Positions 51,082 to 63,000 are shown, numbered from the stretch's first letter. The stretch is DNA of 64,000 nucleotides from an uncultured Oscillospiraceae bacterium (GCA_947589745.1 CANQCS010000006.1:27221-91220), one strand, 5' to 3'. A program made the numbers and translations. The notes: generated by a model from the letters alone, not told the origin.

Positions 51082-52062
51082 TCAGGACCCCTCCTCCTCT
51101 TGGCGCAGCTTTTGCAGGTAGCGCTCCATCCGGGCCATGTCCGCCCGGGCGTCGTCCGCCTTCTCCCGGCGGGGCATCCGCTCCGGTGCGGTCCGGGACG
51201 CCGGACGGTCCTCCGCCTGGACCTGGGCCAGGGTGTGCAGCCCCTTCTGGTGCCAGGAGAAGAGGATCTTGTTCATGTAGGGCCACTTCAGCTCCTTGCA
51301 CTTGAGGATGGTCTTGTCATAGGCCAGCTCCAGCGCCTCCGGCTCAAAGCCCATGTCGTTCCACGCCAGCAGGTACTTCTCCTCGCTGGGGGAGGGGACC
51401 CGGTCCCCCAGCCGCAGCAGGCGCATGAGCTGGGGCAGGGCCTCCCGGCCCCGGTGGTATTTTTTAATGTAGGCGGCGGCGCTCTCCTGGTTCATAAGCC
51501 CCAGGCGGGCCCAGACGTAGCCCTCCTTCTCGATCTGCCGGAGGGTGGGCCGCCGGCCCTCGCCGTACTGGGCCGCCGTCCGCTCGGTGCAGAAGCCCAC
51601 CAGCAGGAAGATCACGTCCGCCGGCAGGCCCAGCTGGTCGTACAGCCCCAGCAGCACCGCGAGGTCCGGGGTGGTCAGCTTCTTGCCCAGCTTGTCCTCC
51701 ACCGCCCCGGTGAGGGCGGCGAACTCCCGGCCCTCCAGGGCCCGGGCCATGTCCGCCCGGGTGTACTCCGGGCGCTGCTCCGGCGAGGGCCGGGGCGGCG
51801 TCTCCCTCTGGGCGGGGGCCTCCCGGCCCGGCTGGGCGATGAGCTTCTGCCGCGCCAGGGCCTCCAGGGCCTGGCGGAACCGGTCCCCGGTCCAGCCCAG
51901 CTGGGACCGCAGCCGCTCGTCGTCGATGCTCCCCCTGTTGCGGAGCACCGCGATGTAGAGCAGGGCCGCGTCGCCGTCGCCGCCCTCCACCAGCCGGCGG
52001 GCCACCGGGCCGGACAGGACCACGCTCTCGTCCTCCGGCAGATGCAGCACATATCCGCTCAC
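51082..52062 (-). CDS. dnaD: DnaD-family replication-initiation/restart protein
   Basis: The 326-aa protein has an N-terminal winged-helix part and two DnaB_2-type domains (residues about 110-285, with EKEGYVWARLGLMNQESAAAYIKKY and LAWNDMGFEPEALELAYDKTI, KWPYMNKILFSWHQKGL). DnaD works with DnaB and DnaI at replication initiation and restart. It is directly followed by its likely partner, the DnaC/DnaI-like ATPase. Confidence 0.88.
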   Translation of the reverse strand: MSGYVLHLPEDESVVLSGPVARRLVEGGDGDAALLYIAVLRNRGSIDDERLRSQLGWTGDRFRQALEALARQKLIAQPGREAPAQRETPPRPSPEQRPEYTRADMARALEGREFAALTGAVEDKLGKKLTTPDLAVLLGLYDQLGLPADVIFLLVGFCTERTAAQYGEGRRPTLRQIEKEGYVWARLGLMNQESAAAYIKKYHRGREALPQLMRLLRLGDRVPSPSEEKYLLAWNDMGFEPEALELAYDKTILKCKELKWPYMNKILFSWHQKGLHTLAQVQAEDRPASRTAPERMPRREKADDARADMARMERYLQKLRQEEEGS

Positions 52063-52347
52063 GGTCTCCCCCGCCTCCTCTGTCTCTGTGTGGCGTCCCG
52101 CCGCGCCGCGGCGGACTCTGACCGTATTTTACACGAAAACCCGGCTTTCGTAAAGAGGGAGTTTCCCCGGCGGGGGCCGCAAATGCGCCGGGAACCGGCG
52201 GCTTTCTGTCCCGCCGGAGGAGAAACAGCGCGATTTTGCAATTTTTGTACAAAAAAACAGCCGGTTTTTGGAGGCTTCACCTATACTTCCCGTTCAAAAT
52301 GAGACTCAATCCCAACTTCAAAAAACCTGACGCGGCAACCTTTGGAC

Positions 52348-52382
52348 GGGGGGCGGCCCGTTTTGCCGCCCCCCTTTTTTCT
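52348..52382 (+). terminator. Plus-strand terminator in the dnaD-galM gap
   Basis: GGGGGGCGGC / GCCGCCCCCC (10-bp stem, loop CCGTTTT) followed by T6 and more T. It lies upstream of the galM promoter with no plus-strand gene before it, so it may end a short transcript of about 100 nt. The rest of this 431-nt gap (52063-52493) shows no gene. Confidence 0.75.
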
Positions 52383-52413
52383 TGCAGAACCGCCAAACAG
52401 ATGAAATCCACTC

Positions 52414-52442
52414 TTGTTTTTTCGGATGGAACGCGTTATACT
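52414..52442 (+). promoter_or_regulatory. Promoter of the aldose epimerase gene
   Basis: TTGTTT (52414-52419), 17-nt spacer, TATACT (52437-52442), 51 nt before the ATG. Confidence 0.65.
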
Positions 52443-52493
52443 GAAACGGAAGCAATTCCCAAAACATACCAAATGGACGAGGAGGCGATCCCT

Positions 52494-53528
52494 ATGGCAG
52501 TGCTGAAGGAGCACTTCGGGACCACCCGGGGTGGCCGGACTGTGGAGAGGTATATTCTGCGGAGCGGCTCCATGGAGGCAGAGATCCTCACCTATGGAGC
52601 GACCTTGCGTACACTGTGGGTGCCGGACCGCCGGCGCGGCGCCTTGGACGTGGTCCTGGGATATGACAGCGTGGCGGGGTATGAGAACAACGGCGGCTAT
52701 TTGGGAGCGGTGATCGGCCGGTATGCCAACCGCATCGCCGGCGCCCGCTGCACTTTGGACGGCCGCTCCGTGGCCCTGGTGGCCAACGAGGGCGTCAAGC
52801 AACTTCACGGCGGGCCCAGGGGCTTTGACCGGCAGATCTTCGAGGGCCGCCAGACCGGCGAGAGCGCCGTGGCCCTGACCTATACCGCAGACGGCGGCGA
52901 CGGCGGGTTCCCCGGCAATCTGACGCTGATCGTGACCTACACTCTGACCGACAGCTCCCTCGCCATCCGCTATGAGGCGGTGAGCGACCGGGCGACCTAC
53001 TGCAACATCACCAATCACAGCTACTTCAACCTCAACGGCGGCGGGGACGCCATGGGACACCGCCTCTGGCTCTCCTCCCGCAGCTACACCCCCGTGGGGC
53101 CGGACTCCATCCCCACCGCTATGGCCCGGCCTGTGGCCGGTACGCCCTTCGACTTTACGGCGGAGAAGCCCCTGGGGCGGGACATCGACGCCAACGACCA
53201 GCAGCTCCGGAACGTGGGCGGGTATGACCACAACTTTGTCCTCAACCCCGCCCAGGGCCTGCGCCGGGCGGCGCGGCTCACCGGCGACCGGACCGGCATC
53301 ACCATGGAGGTCTGGACGCAAAAGCCCGGCATCCAGCTCTACACCGCCAACGGCCTGCGCACTGACTCCAGCGCCAAGAACGGCGAGGGATACCGCCCCC
53401 GCCAGGGGGTCTGCCTGGAGACCCAGTATTTCCCCGACAGCCCCAACCACCCGGAGTGGGGCGACATTGTGCTCCGGCCCGGACAGCGGTATGACTACAC
53501 CACGGAGTTCCGGTTCTCGCATTCATAA
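52494..53528 (+). CDS. galM: Aldose 1-epimerase
   Basis: The 344-aa protein starts at ATG 52494, 8 nt after GGAGG; the longer frame upstream contains the promoter. It has the GalM pattern: YGATLRTLWVPD, DVVLGYDSVAGYENNGGYLGAVIGRYANRI, NITNHSYFNLNG with the acid/base His, and CLETQYFPDSPNHP with the catalytic Glu. It interconverts alpha and beta anomers of galactose/glucose in the cytoplasm. It stands alone, with its own promoter and terminator. Confidence 0.95.
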   Translation: MAVLKEHFGTTRGGRTVERYILRSGSMEAEILTYGATLRTLWVPDRRRGALDVVLGYDSVAGYENNGGYLGAVIGRYANRIAGARCTLDGRSVALVANEGVKQLHGGPRGFDRQIFEGRQTGESAVALTYTADGGDGGFPGNLTLIVTYTLTDSSLAIRYEAVSDRATYCNITNHSYFNLNGGGDAMGHRLWLSSRSYTPVGPDSIPTAMARPVAGTPFDFTAEKPLGRDIDANDQQLRNVGGYDHNFVLNPAQGLRRAARLTGDRTGITMEVWTQKPGIQLYTANGLRTDSSAKNGEGYRPRQGVCLETQYFPDSPNHPEWGDIVLRPGQRYDYTTEFRFSHS

Positions 53529-53541
53529 GCATCTACATGAT

Positions 53542-53583
53542 AGGTCCCCGGCGTCCGACGGATGCCGGGGACCTTAGCTTTTC
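53542..53583 (+). terminator. Terminator of the aldose epimerase gene
   Basis: AGGTCCCCGGC / GCCGGGGACCT (11-bp stem), followed by TAGCTTTTC. Confidence 0.8.
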
Positions 53584-53585
53584 AA

Positions 53586-53609
53586 AAAAGCCTCGCAGAG
53601 TTTCGCGCC
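53586..53609. repeat. Short dispersed intergenic motif, copy 3
   Basis: AAAAGCCTCGCAGAGTTTCG with CGCC, close to the copies at 12138 and 18996. The following 130 nt to 53745 contain GC-rich short inverted repeats and no gene. Confidence 0.45.
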
Positions 53610-53745
53610 GCGCACGGCGCGAAAGAAAGTGAAATCCGTTTTTCCGGCGGCGTGTACGTCGGAAAAACACTCTGCGCGGAGCGTGCGTCGAGTTTGTGCG
53701 CCCTTGGCGCACAAACGAGGCGCGTAGCGGAGCGAATCTCCCCTC

Positions 53746-53782
53746 AAAAATAGGTGGGCGTCTTTGACGCCCACCTATTTTT
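53746..53782. terminator. Bidirectional terminator at the groEL 3' end
   Basis: 17-bp perfect arms (AAAAATAGGTGGGCGTC and its complement) around a TTT loop. It serves groEL on the minus strand and can back up the galM terminator. Confidence 0.88.
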
Positions 53783-53786
53783 GATT

Positions 53787-55442
<1,656 letters not shown>

Positions 55443-55454
55443 TCAGATAAGAGC

Positions 55455-55739
55455 TTACTCGACGATGGCGAGAATGTCGCCCTGGCGGACGATGACGAAC
55501 TCCTCGTCGCCGATCTTCACGTTGGAACCGGCGTACTTGTCGGTGATGACCTTGTCGCCGGGCTTCACGCTCATGACGATCTCCTTGCCATCCACCATGC
55601 CGCCGGGTCCCACGGAAATGACCTCGGCCACGGAGGGCTTCTCCTTGGCGCTGGAGGTGAGGATGATGCCGCCCTTGGTCGTCTCCTCGGCCTCCATGGC
55701 CTTCAGGACGACACGGTCTGCTAACGGTGTGAGCTTCAT
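55455..55739 (-). CDS. groS: Co-chaperonin GroES (Hsp10)
   Basis: The 94-aa protein starts at ATG 55739 after AGGAGG; the frame upstream covers the promoter and CIRCE. It has KLTPLADRVVLKAMEAEETTKGGIILTSSAKEKPSVAEVISVGPG and a GDKVITDKYAGSNVKIGDEEFVIV core with the mobile loop. It caps GroEL. Confidence 0.98.
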   Translation of the reverse strand: MKLTPLADRVVLKAMEAEETTKGGIILTSSAKEKPSVAEVISVGPGGMVDGKEIVMSVKPGDKVITDKYAGSNVKIGDEEFVIVRQGDILAIVE

Positions 55740-55789
55740 AGGTTTGGTTCCTCCTATATGAATATTTTTTTGAACAAATTTTGACACCG

Positions 55790-55816
55790 TTAGCACTCGA
55801 AATTCCGGAGTGCTAA
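55790..55816. promoter_or_regulatory. CIRCE operator (HrcA binding site) upstream of groES
   Basis: TTAGCACTC, 9 nt, GAGTGCTAA, exact match, located just downstream of the -10 element so that HrcA binding would block transcription. Confidence 0.95.
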
Positions 55817-55824
55817 CGGTGCTT

Positions 55825-55853
55825 ATATTACACCATCCCCCACCACATTGCAA
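55825..55853 (-). promoter_or_regulatory. groESL promoter
   Basis: Minus strand: TTGCAA (55853-55848), 17-nt spacer, TAATAT (55830-55825). The CIRCE begins 9 nt further on. Confidence 0.8.
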
Positions 55854-55891
55854 GGGGGTTTGGGGGAAAATTTTTCTCTTTTACAAAAAGT

Positions 55892-56851
55892 TCACAAACT
55901 GGCGGCGGGGACCTGTTCCGGCAGGGGGACCCAGGTGGCGTTGGGGTCGCAGCCCGCGGGACCGAAGAAGTTGACCCGTTTCTCCGAGAGACAGATGACG
56001 ACCCGCTTATTGTGGACGGCCTCCCCGTCCAGGCAGGTGACGATGTCCCTGTCCGGGGACTCGATGGTCAGCTCCTGGGCGGCGATGCGCCGGGCGTAGT
56101 CCGGCAGCAGGTAATACTGCCCCTTGGCGTACCGGCCCACCAGCCGCAGGAACTCCAGGCGGCTGACCTTCTTCACCAGGATAGTGTCCAGCACCCCGTC
56201 GTCCATCCGGGCGGCCAGGGTGGGGATGAAGCCGCCCCCGTAGTACCGCCCGTTGCACACGGCGGCCAGAGCGTAGTCCCCAGAGAAGGTCTCTCCGCCG
56301 GCGGTGATGGTCCAGCGGTGGCCGATGCCCCGCAGGAGGAAGTTCACCGCCAGGGAGGCGATGTAGCTGCCCTGGCCCTTGAGGAGGGGCATGTCGCCGT
56401 ACCGGTGCACGTCCTCCGCCACCTGGGCGTCAAAGCCGGAGCAGGCCACGGTGAGAGCCAGCCGACCATTGCAGTCGATGGCGTCCAGGGGAAACCGGGG
56501 GCCGTCCCACAGGTTCTCCGGGTCCGCGAACAGGGCGGCCTTGTCCCCGAAGTTTTTGAGGAAGTCGTTGCCGGTCCCGGAGGGGACGCAGGTCATGGCG
56601 GCGTTGGCGTACCCGGCCATCCCGTTGGCCACCTCGCTGAGGGTGCCGTCGCCGCCGCAGGCGTAGAGCCGGACAGTCTCCCCCCTTTGGGCCAGGGACC
56701 GGGCGGTCTCCTGGGCGTGGCCGGGGCGGCGGGTCAGGACCGTCTCCACCTCCAGGCCGTGGCGCTGCTGGAGCTGCTTGGCGGCCGCCATCAGCTCGGC
56801 GGCCCGGTCCCGCTTTCCGGCGGCGGGGTTGATGATGAACACGTGCTTCAT
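55892..56851 (-). CDS. Diacylglycerol/lipid kinase family protein (DgkB/YegS-like)
   Basis: The 319-aa protein has FIINPAAGKRDRAAEL, the catalytic GGDGTLSEVANGM and VPSGTGNDFLKNFG, then a beta-sandwich C-terminal domain. It belongs to the soluble lipid kinases that phosphorylate diacylglycerol for phospholipid or lipoteichoic-acid recycling; the exact lipid is not certain. It overlaps ribF by 4 nt. Confidence 0.9.
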   Translation of the reverse strand: MKHVFIINPAAGKRDRAAELMAAAKQLQQRHGLEVETVLTRRPGHAQETARSLAQRGETVRLYACGGDGTLSEVANGMAGYANAAMTCVPSGTGNDFLKNFGDKAALFADPENLWDGPRFPLDAIDCNGRLALTVACSGFDAQVAEDVHRYGDMPLLKGQGSYIASLAVNFLLRGIGHRWTITAGGETFSGDYALAAVCNGRYYGGGFIPTLAARMDDGVLDTILVKKVSRLEFLRLVGRYAKGQYYLLPDYARRIAAQELTIESPDRDIVTCLDGEAVHNKRVVICLSEKRVNFFGPAGCDPNATWVPLPEQVPAASL

Positions 56852-57765
56852 CGCGCTTCCCTCTCCTTCTCTCCGGTGAAGTAGGCCCTGGCGGTCCCGG
56901 CGTCCCGGGCGGCCTGGGCGCGAAGGGTATCCAGATCAGGGAATTTCTGCTCCGGGCGGAGGTAGGCCAAAAACTCCACCCGGCACTGCCGGCCGTAGAG
57001 GCGCTCTCCGCAGTCCAGCAGGTGGCTCTCCACATTGACCTCCCCGTTCGCGTCTACAGTGGGCCGCACGCCCACGTTGGTGACGGCGGGGAAACGCTGC
57101 CCCTCCACCGCCACCTCCGTGACGTACACGCCGTGGGTGGGGACCAGCTGTCCCGCCGGGGGGACCAGGTTGGCGGTGGGCATCCCCAGCCGGGAGCCCA
57201 GGCCCTTGCCGTGGCGCACCCGCCCGGTGATGGAGAAGGGCCGGCCCAGGAACCGGGCCGCCTCCGCCGCCTCGCCCCGCTCCAGCAGGGCGCGGATGTG
57301 GGTGGAGCTGACGGTGACGCCGTCCAGGGTGACGGCGGGGATGATATCGCAGCCGATGCCCAGCGCCGCGGCCTTCTCCTGCAGCAGCGCCGCCGTGCCC
57401 TCGTTCCTGTGGCCGAAGCGGAAGTCGTGGCCCGCCACCAGGAATCCGGCCCGGTACCGCTCCGCCAGCATCTCCACGAAACGCTCCCAGGGCATGGTCA
57501 TCAGGTCGTGGTCGAAGGGGGCCACGATGACCTCCCGGATGGGGAAGAGGGCGGTGATGGCCTCCCGCCGGTGCTCCGGGGCCACCAGCAGCGGCACCGG
57601 CACGCCGGTGACGAACTCCCGGGGGGAGCGGTCGAAGGTGTAGACGGCGGGGATCATGTCCAGCTCCGCGGCCCGCTCCACCGTCCGGCGCAGCAGGGCC
57701 TGGTGGCCCAGGTGGATGCCGTCGAAGAAGCCCAGGGCCACGACGGTCTTGCGCTGTTGGTCCAA
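56848..57765 (-). CDS. ribF: Bifunctional riboflavin kinase / FAD synthetase
   Basis: The 305-aa protein starts at TTG 57765, 8 nt after AGGAGAG. The adenylyltransferase half shows ALGFFDGIHLGHQALL and VSSTHIRALLERGE; the kinase half shows GLGSRLGMPTANL and GVYVTEVAV. It makes FMN and FAD from riboflavin. It follows truB by 24 nt in the mfd-prsA-truB-ribF-lipid kinase train. Confidence 0.95.
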   Translation of the reverse strand: MDQQRKTVVALGFFDGIHLGHQALLRRTVERAAELDMIPAVYTFDRSPREFVTGVPVPLLVAPEHRREAITALFPIREVIVAPFDHDLMTMPWERFVEMLAERYRAGFLVAGHDFRFGHRNEGTAALLQEKAAALGIGCDIIPAVTLDGVTVSSTHIRALLERGEAAEAARFLGRPFSITGRVRHGKGLGSRLGMPTANLVPPAGQLVPTHGVYVTEVAVEGQRFPAVTNVGVRPTVDANGEVNVESHLLDCGERLYGRQCRVEFLAYLRPEQKFPDLDTLRAQAARDAGTARAYFTGEKEREAR

Positions 57766-57789
57766 GTTGATCTCTCCTAAAGAGGCGGC

Positions 57790-58656
57790 CTACCCGCCGA
57801 AAAAGTTTTTGATGGACACCAGCCTGCCCTTCTCCCACCGGCTCAGGCAGAGGAAGACGCCGTCCGGGCCGTAGACCCGGTACTCCCCGGCGGTCAGGCC
57901 GAGGGCGGGGACGGGGTTGCCGTTGCGGCACAGGTGCTCCTGCCGGGGCGTGGCCAGGCGGAAGGCGGGCCTGTCCGCAAAGAGGCTGTCCACGGGGCGC
58001 AGCAGTTGTTCTCCCGCCTCCTGGACCTGTTCCAGGGTCACCGCCTCCTGGATGGAGAACCCGGCGGCCATGGTCCGGCGGAGGCTGGACATGCACCCGC
58101 CGCAGCCCAGGGCGGCGCCGATATCATGGCAGAGGGTGCGGACGTAGGTGCCCTTGGAGCAGAGGACCCGAAGGAGATAGTCCCCCTCCCCGCTCTGCCC
58201 CAGGACCTCCAGGGCATGGATGGTCACGGGCCGGGGCTGTCGCTCCACCTCCTGGCCCCTCCGGGCCAGCTCGTAGAGCTTCTTCCCGTCCCGCTTGATG
58301 GCGGAGAACATGGGCGGGATCTGCTCAATGAGTCCGGTGAACCGGGGCAGCACCGCCTCCAGCTCCGCCCGGCTGATGGTAACAGGGCGCTGCTCCAGGA
58401 TCTCGCCGGTGGTGTCCTGGGTGTTGGTGACCACGCCCAGCCGCAGCCCGGCGAGATACTCCTTGTCGCCCTTCTCGGCGAACTCCACCGCCCGGGTGGC
58501 GGCGCCCACGAACACCGGCAGCACGCCGGTGGCCATGGGGTCCAGCGTCCCAGCGTGGCCGATCCGCCGCTCTCTCAGTATCCCCCGCAGCTTGGCGCAG
58601 ACATCCATGCTGGTCCAACCGGCGGGTTTGTCAATAATGATTATCCCATTGGGCAT
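57790..58656 (-). CDS. truB: tRNA pseudouridine-55 synthase
   Basis: The 288-aa protein starts at ATG 58656, 4 nt after the preceding stop (GAGG within that gene). It has the MPNGIIIIDKPAGWTSMDV start, catalytic Asp in GHAGTLDPMATGVLPV, and the KEYLAGLRLG and YVRTLCHDIG motifs. The frame upstream is a shadow of the foldase gene. Confidence 0.95.
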   Translation of the reverse strand: MPNGIIIIDKPAGWTSMDVCAKLRGILRERRIGHAGTLDPMATGVLPVFVGAATRAVEFAEKGDKEYLAGLRLGVVTNTQDTTGEILEQRPVTISRAELEAVLPRFTGLIEQIPPMFSAIKRDGKKLYELARRGQEVERQPRPVTIHALEVLGQSGEGDYLLRVLCSKGTYVRTLCHDIGAALGCGGCMSSLRRTMAAGFSIQEAVTLEQVQEAGEQLLRPVDSLFADRPAFRLATPRQEHLCRNGNPVPALGLTAGEYRVYGPDGVFLCLSRWEKGRLVSIKNFFGG

Positions 58657-58660
58657 GGGC

Positions 58661-59986
58661 TTACTCGGCCTCAGCGCCGCTGTCGGGGGCGGTGTCGCCG
58701 GTATCCGTGCCGTCACCGCCGGCTGTCTCGCCGCTGGCGTCAGTACCGTTGTCAGCCGCGCCGTCCGTCTCCCCGCTGTCCCCGGCGGTCTCCTGGAACC
58801 TCGCGGCGTACCCCGCGTAAAACTCGGCCACGTCCACGGCGGCCACGGCATCGCTGACCACCACTTCGGCGTCATTCATGCGGAGCGTGATCAGGTCGTT
58901 GACGTATTCCTCCGCCAGGGCCGCCTTCTGCTCCGGGTCCGCCGCGAGGCCCTGGGCCAGGTCCTTCCGCAGCAGGATGTGGTAGCCGTAGGTGGTCTCC
59001 ACGATATCGCTGATCTCGCCGGGGGCCAGGGCCGCCGCCGCGTCCTCGAACTCCGTCACCATGGTGCCGGGGGTGTAGATATAGCCGTTGGGATTCGTCG
59101 CCCGCCCGGTGTCCTCGCTGTACTGGTCGGCCAGCTGGGCAAAGAGGGTCTCCACGTCCTCCGCCGCCTGGAGCTGGGCCAGGAGGTCCTGGGCGGTGGC
59201 GTACTTGGCGGCGATCTCCTCCTCGCTCAGGGGCTCCCGGGTGTCCAGGTCGATGGTGGACAGAAGGATGTGGTCGGCGTAGGTGGCGTACTGGTCGTAC
59301 CCGGCTGGCTCCAGGTAGATCCCGCTGCCCTCCTGCTGGGCCAGCTCCGTCAGGTGGGTGAAGAGGTAGTAGTCGGAGTTGACCCGGTCGAAGGAGGCCC
59401 GGCTGATGCCCAGTTGGGCGAGCTGGGCGTCAAAGGCCTCCTGACCGCCGGCCTCCTCGACGGAGGCGGCGTCGTCCGCGGCCTGGGCCGCCTTGTCCTC
59501 ATCGGTGAGGACCACGCCGTTTTCCGCCGCCAGATTTTCCAGGGCGGCGTAGAACTTGGCGGAGTTCTCCGCGGATCCGGCGACATACTGCCGCAGGGTC
59601 ATGCCCGGCGTCAGCTCCCCGTCCCATACCAGCGCGCCGTTCTCGTCGAAGAGCTCCGCGTACATGCCGTACATGGCGTAGGTCTGGAGCTGGTACTCCA
59701 TGTTGTTGGCGGTGTAGGACAGCCAGTAGAAGTAGAGGTCCGCCGGGATCGCGTTGCCGTCCACCGTGACGGCGGTCTCATCCGCGGCGATGCCGGTGAG
59801 CTCGGTGAAGATATTGGGGGCGGTCTCCCCGTCTTCGGCGTCCTGGGCCGGGTCCTCCGGGGCCTGGCCGGTGGTCTGGTCCTGGCTCTCGCCGGGGTCC
59901 TGGGCCGGGTCCCCGTTGTTTCCGCAGCCCGCGCACAGCGTCAGCAGCAGCGCCAGGGCCAACAGGGTGGTCATCCAACGTTTCAT
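58661..59986 (-). CDS. Lipoprotein foldase, PrsA/parvulin-like peptidyl-prolyl isomerase
   Basis: The 441-aa protein has a lipoprotein signal (LLALALLLTLCAGC, lipid on Cys21). The parvulin domain lies at about 238-350 (DHILLSTIDLD, SEDTGRATNPNGYIYTPGTMVTEFEDAAAALAPGEISDIVETTYGYHILL). Acidic low-complexity regions flank both ends. It would help exported proteins fold outside the membrane. It follows mfd by 89 nt. Confidence 0.9.
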   Translation of the reverse strand: MKRWMTTLLALALLLTLCAGCGNNGDPAQDPGESQDQTTGQAPEDPAQDAEDGETAPNIFTELTGIAADETAVTVDGNAIPADLYFYWLSYTANNMEYQLQTYAMYGMYAELFDENGALVWDGELTPGMTLRQYVAGSAENSAKFYAALENLAAENGVVLTDEDKAAQAADDAASVEEAGGQEAFDAQLAQLGISRASFDRVNSDYYLFTHLTELAQQEGSGIYLEPAGYDQYATYADHILLSTIDLDTREPLSEEEIAAKYATAQDLLAQLQAAEDVETLFAQLADQYSEDTGRATNPNGYIYTPGTMVTEFEDAAAALAPGEISDIVETTYGYHILLRKDLAQGLAADPEQKAALAEEYVNDLITLRMNDAEVVVSDAVAAVDVAEFYAGYAARFQETAGDSGETDGAADNGTDASGETAGGDGTDTGDTAPDSGAEAE

Positions 59987-60075
59987 GTCGTTTCCTCACA
60001 ATTTTCTGAGATACGGGCAGCGCCCGCGGGAATCGGTCAGCGATATCATACCATGCTTTCCGCCTGGTTACAATC

Positions 60076-63000
60076 TCATTTTTCCTGTTTTTGAGCCGCG
60101 TCCACGGCCAGCTGCAGGTCCTCCACCAGGGTCAGCGCCGTCTCCAGCACCGGCTCCTTGCCGGTGACGGTGAGGGTCAGGGCGGGCACCTCCCCGGCGG
60201 CCAGGGACAGCCGCCGCCGGTACTTGGGGCTGCCGCACACGGCGGCCACGGCCTCCACGGAGAAATTCCTGATGACGAACTTCAGCTTATCCCCCCGCTG
60301 GGAGATGTCGGAGATGCCCGCCTTGGCCGCCGCCGCCCGCAGCAGGGCCACGTCCAGCAGGGCGTACACCGGCTGGGGCGGCTCGCCGTAGCGGTCCATC
60401 AGCTCGTCTAAGAGCTCCGAGGCGTCGTCCTGGCTGCGGACGGCGGCGATGCGGCGGTACAGGTCCATCCGCTGGCCGGAGTCGGGGACGTACCGGTCCG
60501 GGATGTTGGCGGACACGGTCAGGTCCGCCGAGCACTCGGTGGACACCGTCTTGGGCTTGCCCTGCTCCTCCAGCACCGCGTCCTCCAGCAGCTGGAGGTA
60601 CATGTCGTAGCCCACGGTCATCATGTACCCGGACTGCTCCGGGCCCAGCAGGTTCCCCGCGCCCCGGAGCTCCAGGTCCCGCATGGCGATCTTGAAGCCG
60701 GAGCCGAACTCCACGTACTCCCGGATGGCGGTGAGCCGCTTGGAGGCGATCTCGGTGAGGACCTTGCCGGGGCGGTAGGTCAGGTAGGCGTAGGCCCGCC
60801 GGGCGCTGCGGCCGATGCGGCCCCGGAGCTGGTGGAGCTGGCTGAGGCCCATCCGGTCCGCGTCCTCGATGATGAGGGTGTTGACGTTGGCGATGTCGAT
60901 GCCGGTCTCGATGATGGTGGTGCAGACCAGGATCTGGGCCTCGCCCTCCACCATCTTCTCCATGACGGAGCTCAGCTCCCGCTCCTCCATCTTTCCGTGG
61001 CCCACCGCCACCTTCACGTCCTCCCCCACCAGCTTCTGGATGCGGGCGGCGGTGAGGTCGATGGTCTCCACCCGGTTGTGGAGGTAGTACACCTGGCCGC
61101 CCCGGTCGATCTCCCGGCGCATGGCGTCGGCCAGGATGCCCCAGTCGTGCTCCAGCACGTAGGTCTGGACCGGCTGGCGGTCGTGGGGGGGCTCCTCCAG
61201 GATGGACATATCCCGGATGCCGGAGAGGGCCATGTTCAGCGTCCGGGGGATGGGGGTGGCGGAGAGGGTCAGCACGTCCACCTGCCGGGCCATCTCCTTC
61301 AGCTTCTCCTTGTGGGTGACGCCGAAGCGCTGCTCCTCGTCCACCACCAGCAGGCCCAGGTCCTTGAACCGGATGCTCTTTTGCAGCAGCTTATGGGTGC
61401 CGATGAGCAGATCGACCCGCCCGGCGGCCAGCTCCGCCAAAATCTGCCGGGCCTGCCCGGCGGTCTGGAACCGGCTCAGCACCCGGATCTCCACCGGGAA
61501 GCCCCGGAAGCGGTTCACTGCCGTGGTGAAGTGCTGCTGGGCCAGGACGGTGGTGGGCACCAGGATGGCGGCCTGCTTGCCGTCCAGCACGCACTTCATC
61601 ACCGCCCGGAGGGCTACCTCCGTCTTGCCGTAGCCCACGTCGCCGCAGAGCAGCCGGTCCATGGGCACGGGCCGCTCCATGTCCTTCTTGATCTCCGCCA
61701 CGCACCGGAGCTGGTCGTCGGTCTCCACATAGTCGAAGGCCTCCTCGAACTCCCGCTGCCAGGGGGAGTCCGGAGAGAAAGCGAAGCCAGGGCGGCGCTG
61801 CCGCTCGGCGTAGAGGGCGATGAGGCCCTTGGCCAGGTCCTTGGCGGCGGCCCTGGCCCGGCTCTTCTGCTTGCTCCAGTCCGTGCCGCCCAGCTTGTTC
61901 AGCTTGGCGGGACGGCCCTCGTCCTCGCCGCTGCCGCCCCCGCCGATGTACTTGCTGACCATGTCCAGCTGGGTGGCGGGGACATAGAGGCTGTCGCCCC
62001 CGGCGTAGGCGATCTTGATGTAGTCCTTCTCCACCCCGTCCACGGGCATCTTGCGGATGCCCTCAAAGCGGCCGATGCCGTGGTGCTTGTGGACCACAAG
62101 GTCGCCGGGGGTCAGGTCGGTGTAGCTGAGGAGCTTCTGGCGGCTGTCCTTTTTGCCGGAGTGGCGGGCGGGGCCCTTCTTGCCGGAGGTGGCGGCGGTG
62201 AGCTGGCCCTCGGTGAGGACCGCCAGATGCAGCTGGGGGTACTCCGCCCCGGCGGAGAGGGCCCCCACGGAGATGCGGATCTCGCCGCCCCGGGGCATGG
62301 CCTGCAGGTCGAAGTCCAGGGTGGCGGGGATGCTCCGCTCCTGGAGCATCCGCTGGAGGTTCCGGCCCTTGGCGGGGCTGCCGCAGAGGAGCAGGACCCC
62401 GTAGCCGCTGGACAGGTAGTGCTCCAGGTCCCCGGCGGCGGCCTCCAGGCTGCCGCCGTAGGCGCTGAGCTGCTTGGCGGTGACCGCCAGCAGGGTCCTG
62501 GGATCCAGGGGATACCGGGAGGTGGGCAGGGAGGACATCATGCACACTGGGAACTCCTCCAGGGCCGCCAGCCACTCGCTCTGGCTCAGGAGCAGCCCCA
62601 TCAGGTCCCCGTCCTTCTCCCCGGCGGCCAGCAGGACCTCGGTGTCCTCCTTGGCCTGCCACAGTACGCCCTTCACCCGCTCGCTGACCCGGCCCGCCTC
62701 GGTGAGGCACACCAGGGCGTCAGGGGGCAGGTAGCCGAACACGCTGGCCGGTTCCGCCCCCGGCAGCAGCTCCAGGGCCGGCAGCACCAGGGCGGAGCGG
62801 ATGTTCCGGGTCCGGCGCTGGGTGGCGGTGTCAAAGACGCCCATGGAGTCCAGCTCGTCGTCGAAGAACTCGCAGCGCACCGGCTCCTCCATCCGGGGGG
62901 AGAACACGTCCAGGATGCCGCCCCGGAGGGCGAACTGCCCCACGCCCTCCACCTGGCCGGACCGGCTGTACCCGGCGTCCGTCAGGAACCGGGGCAGGTC

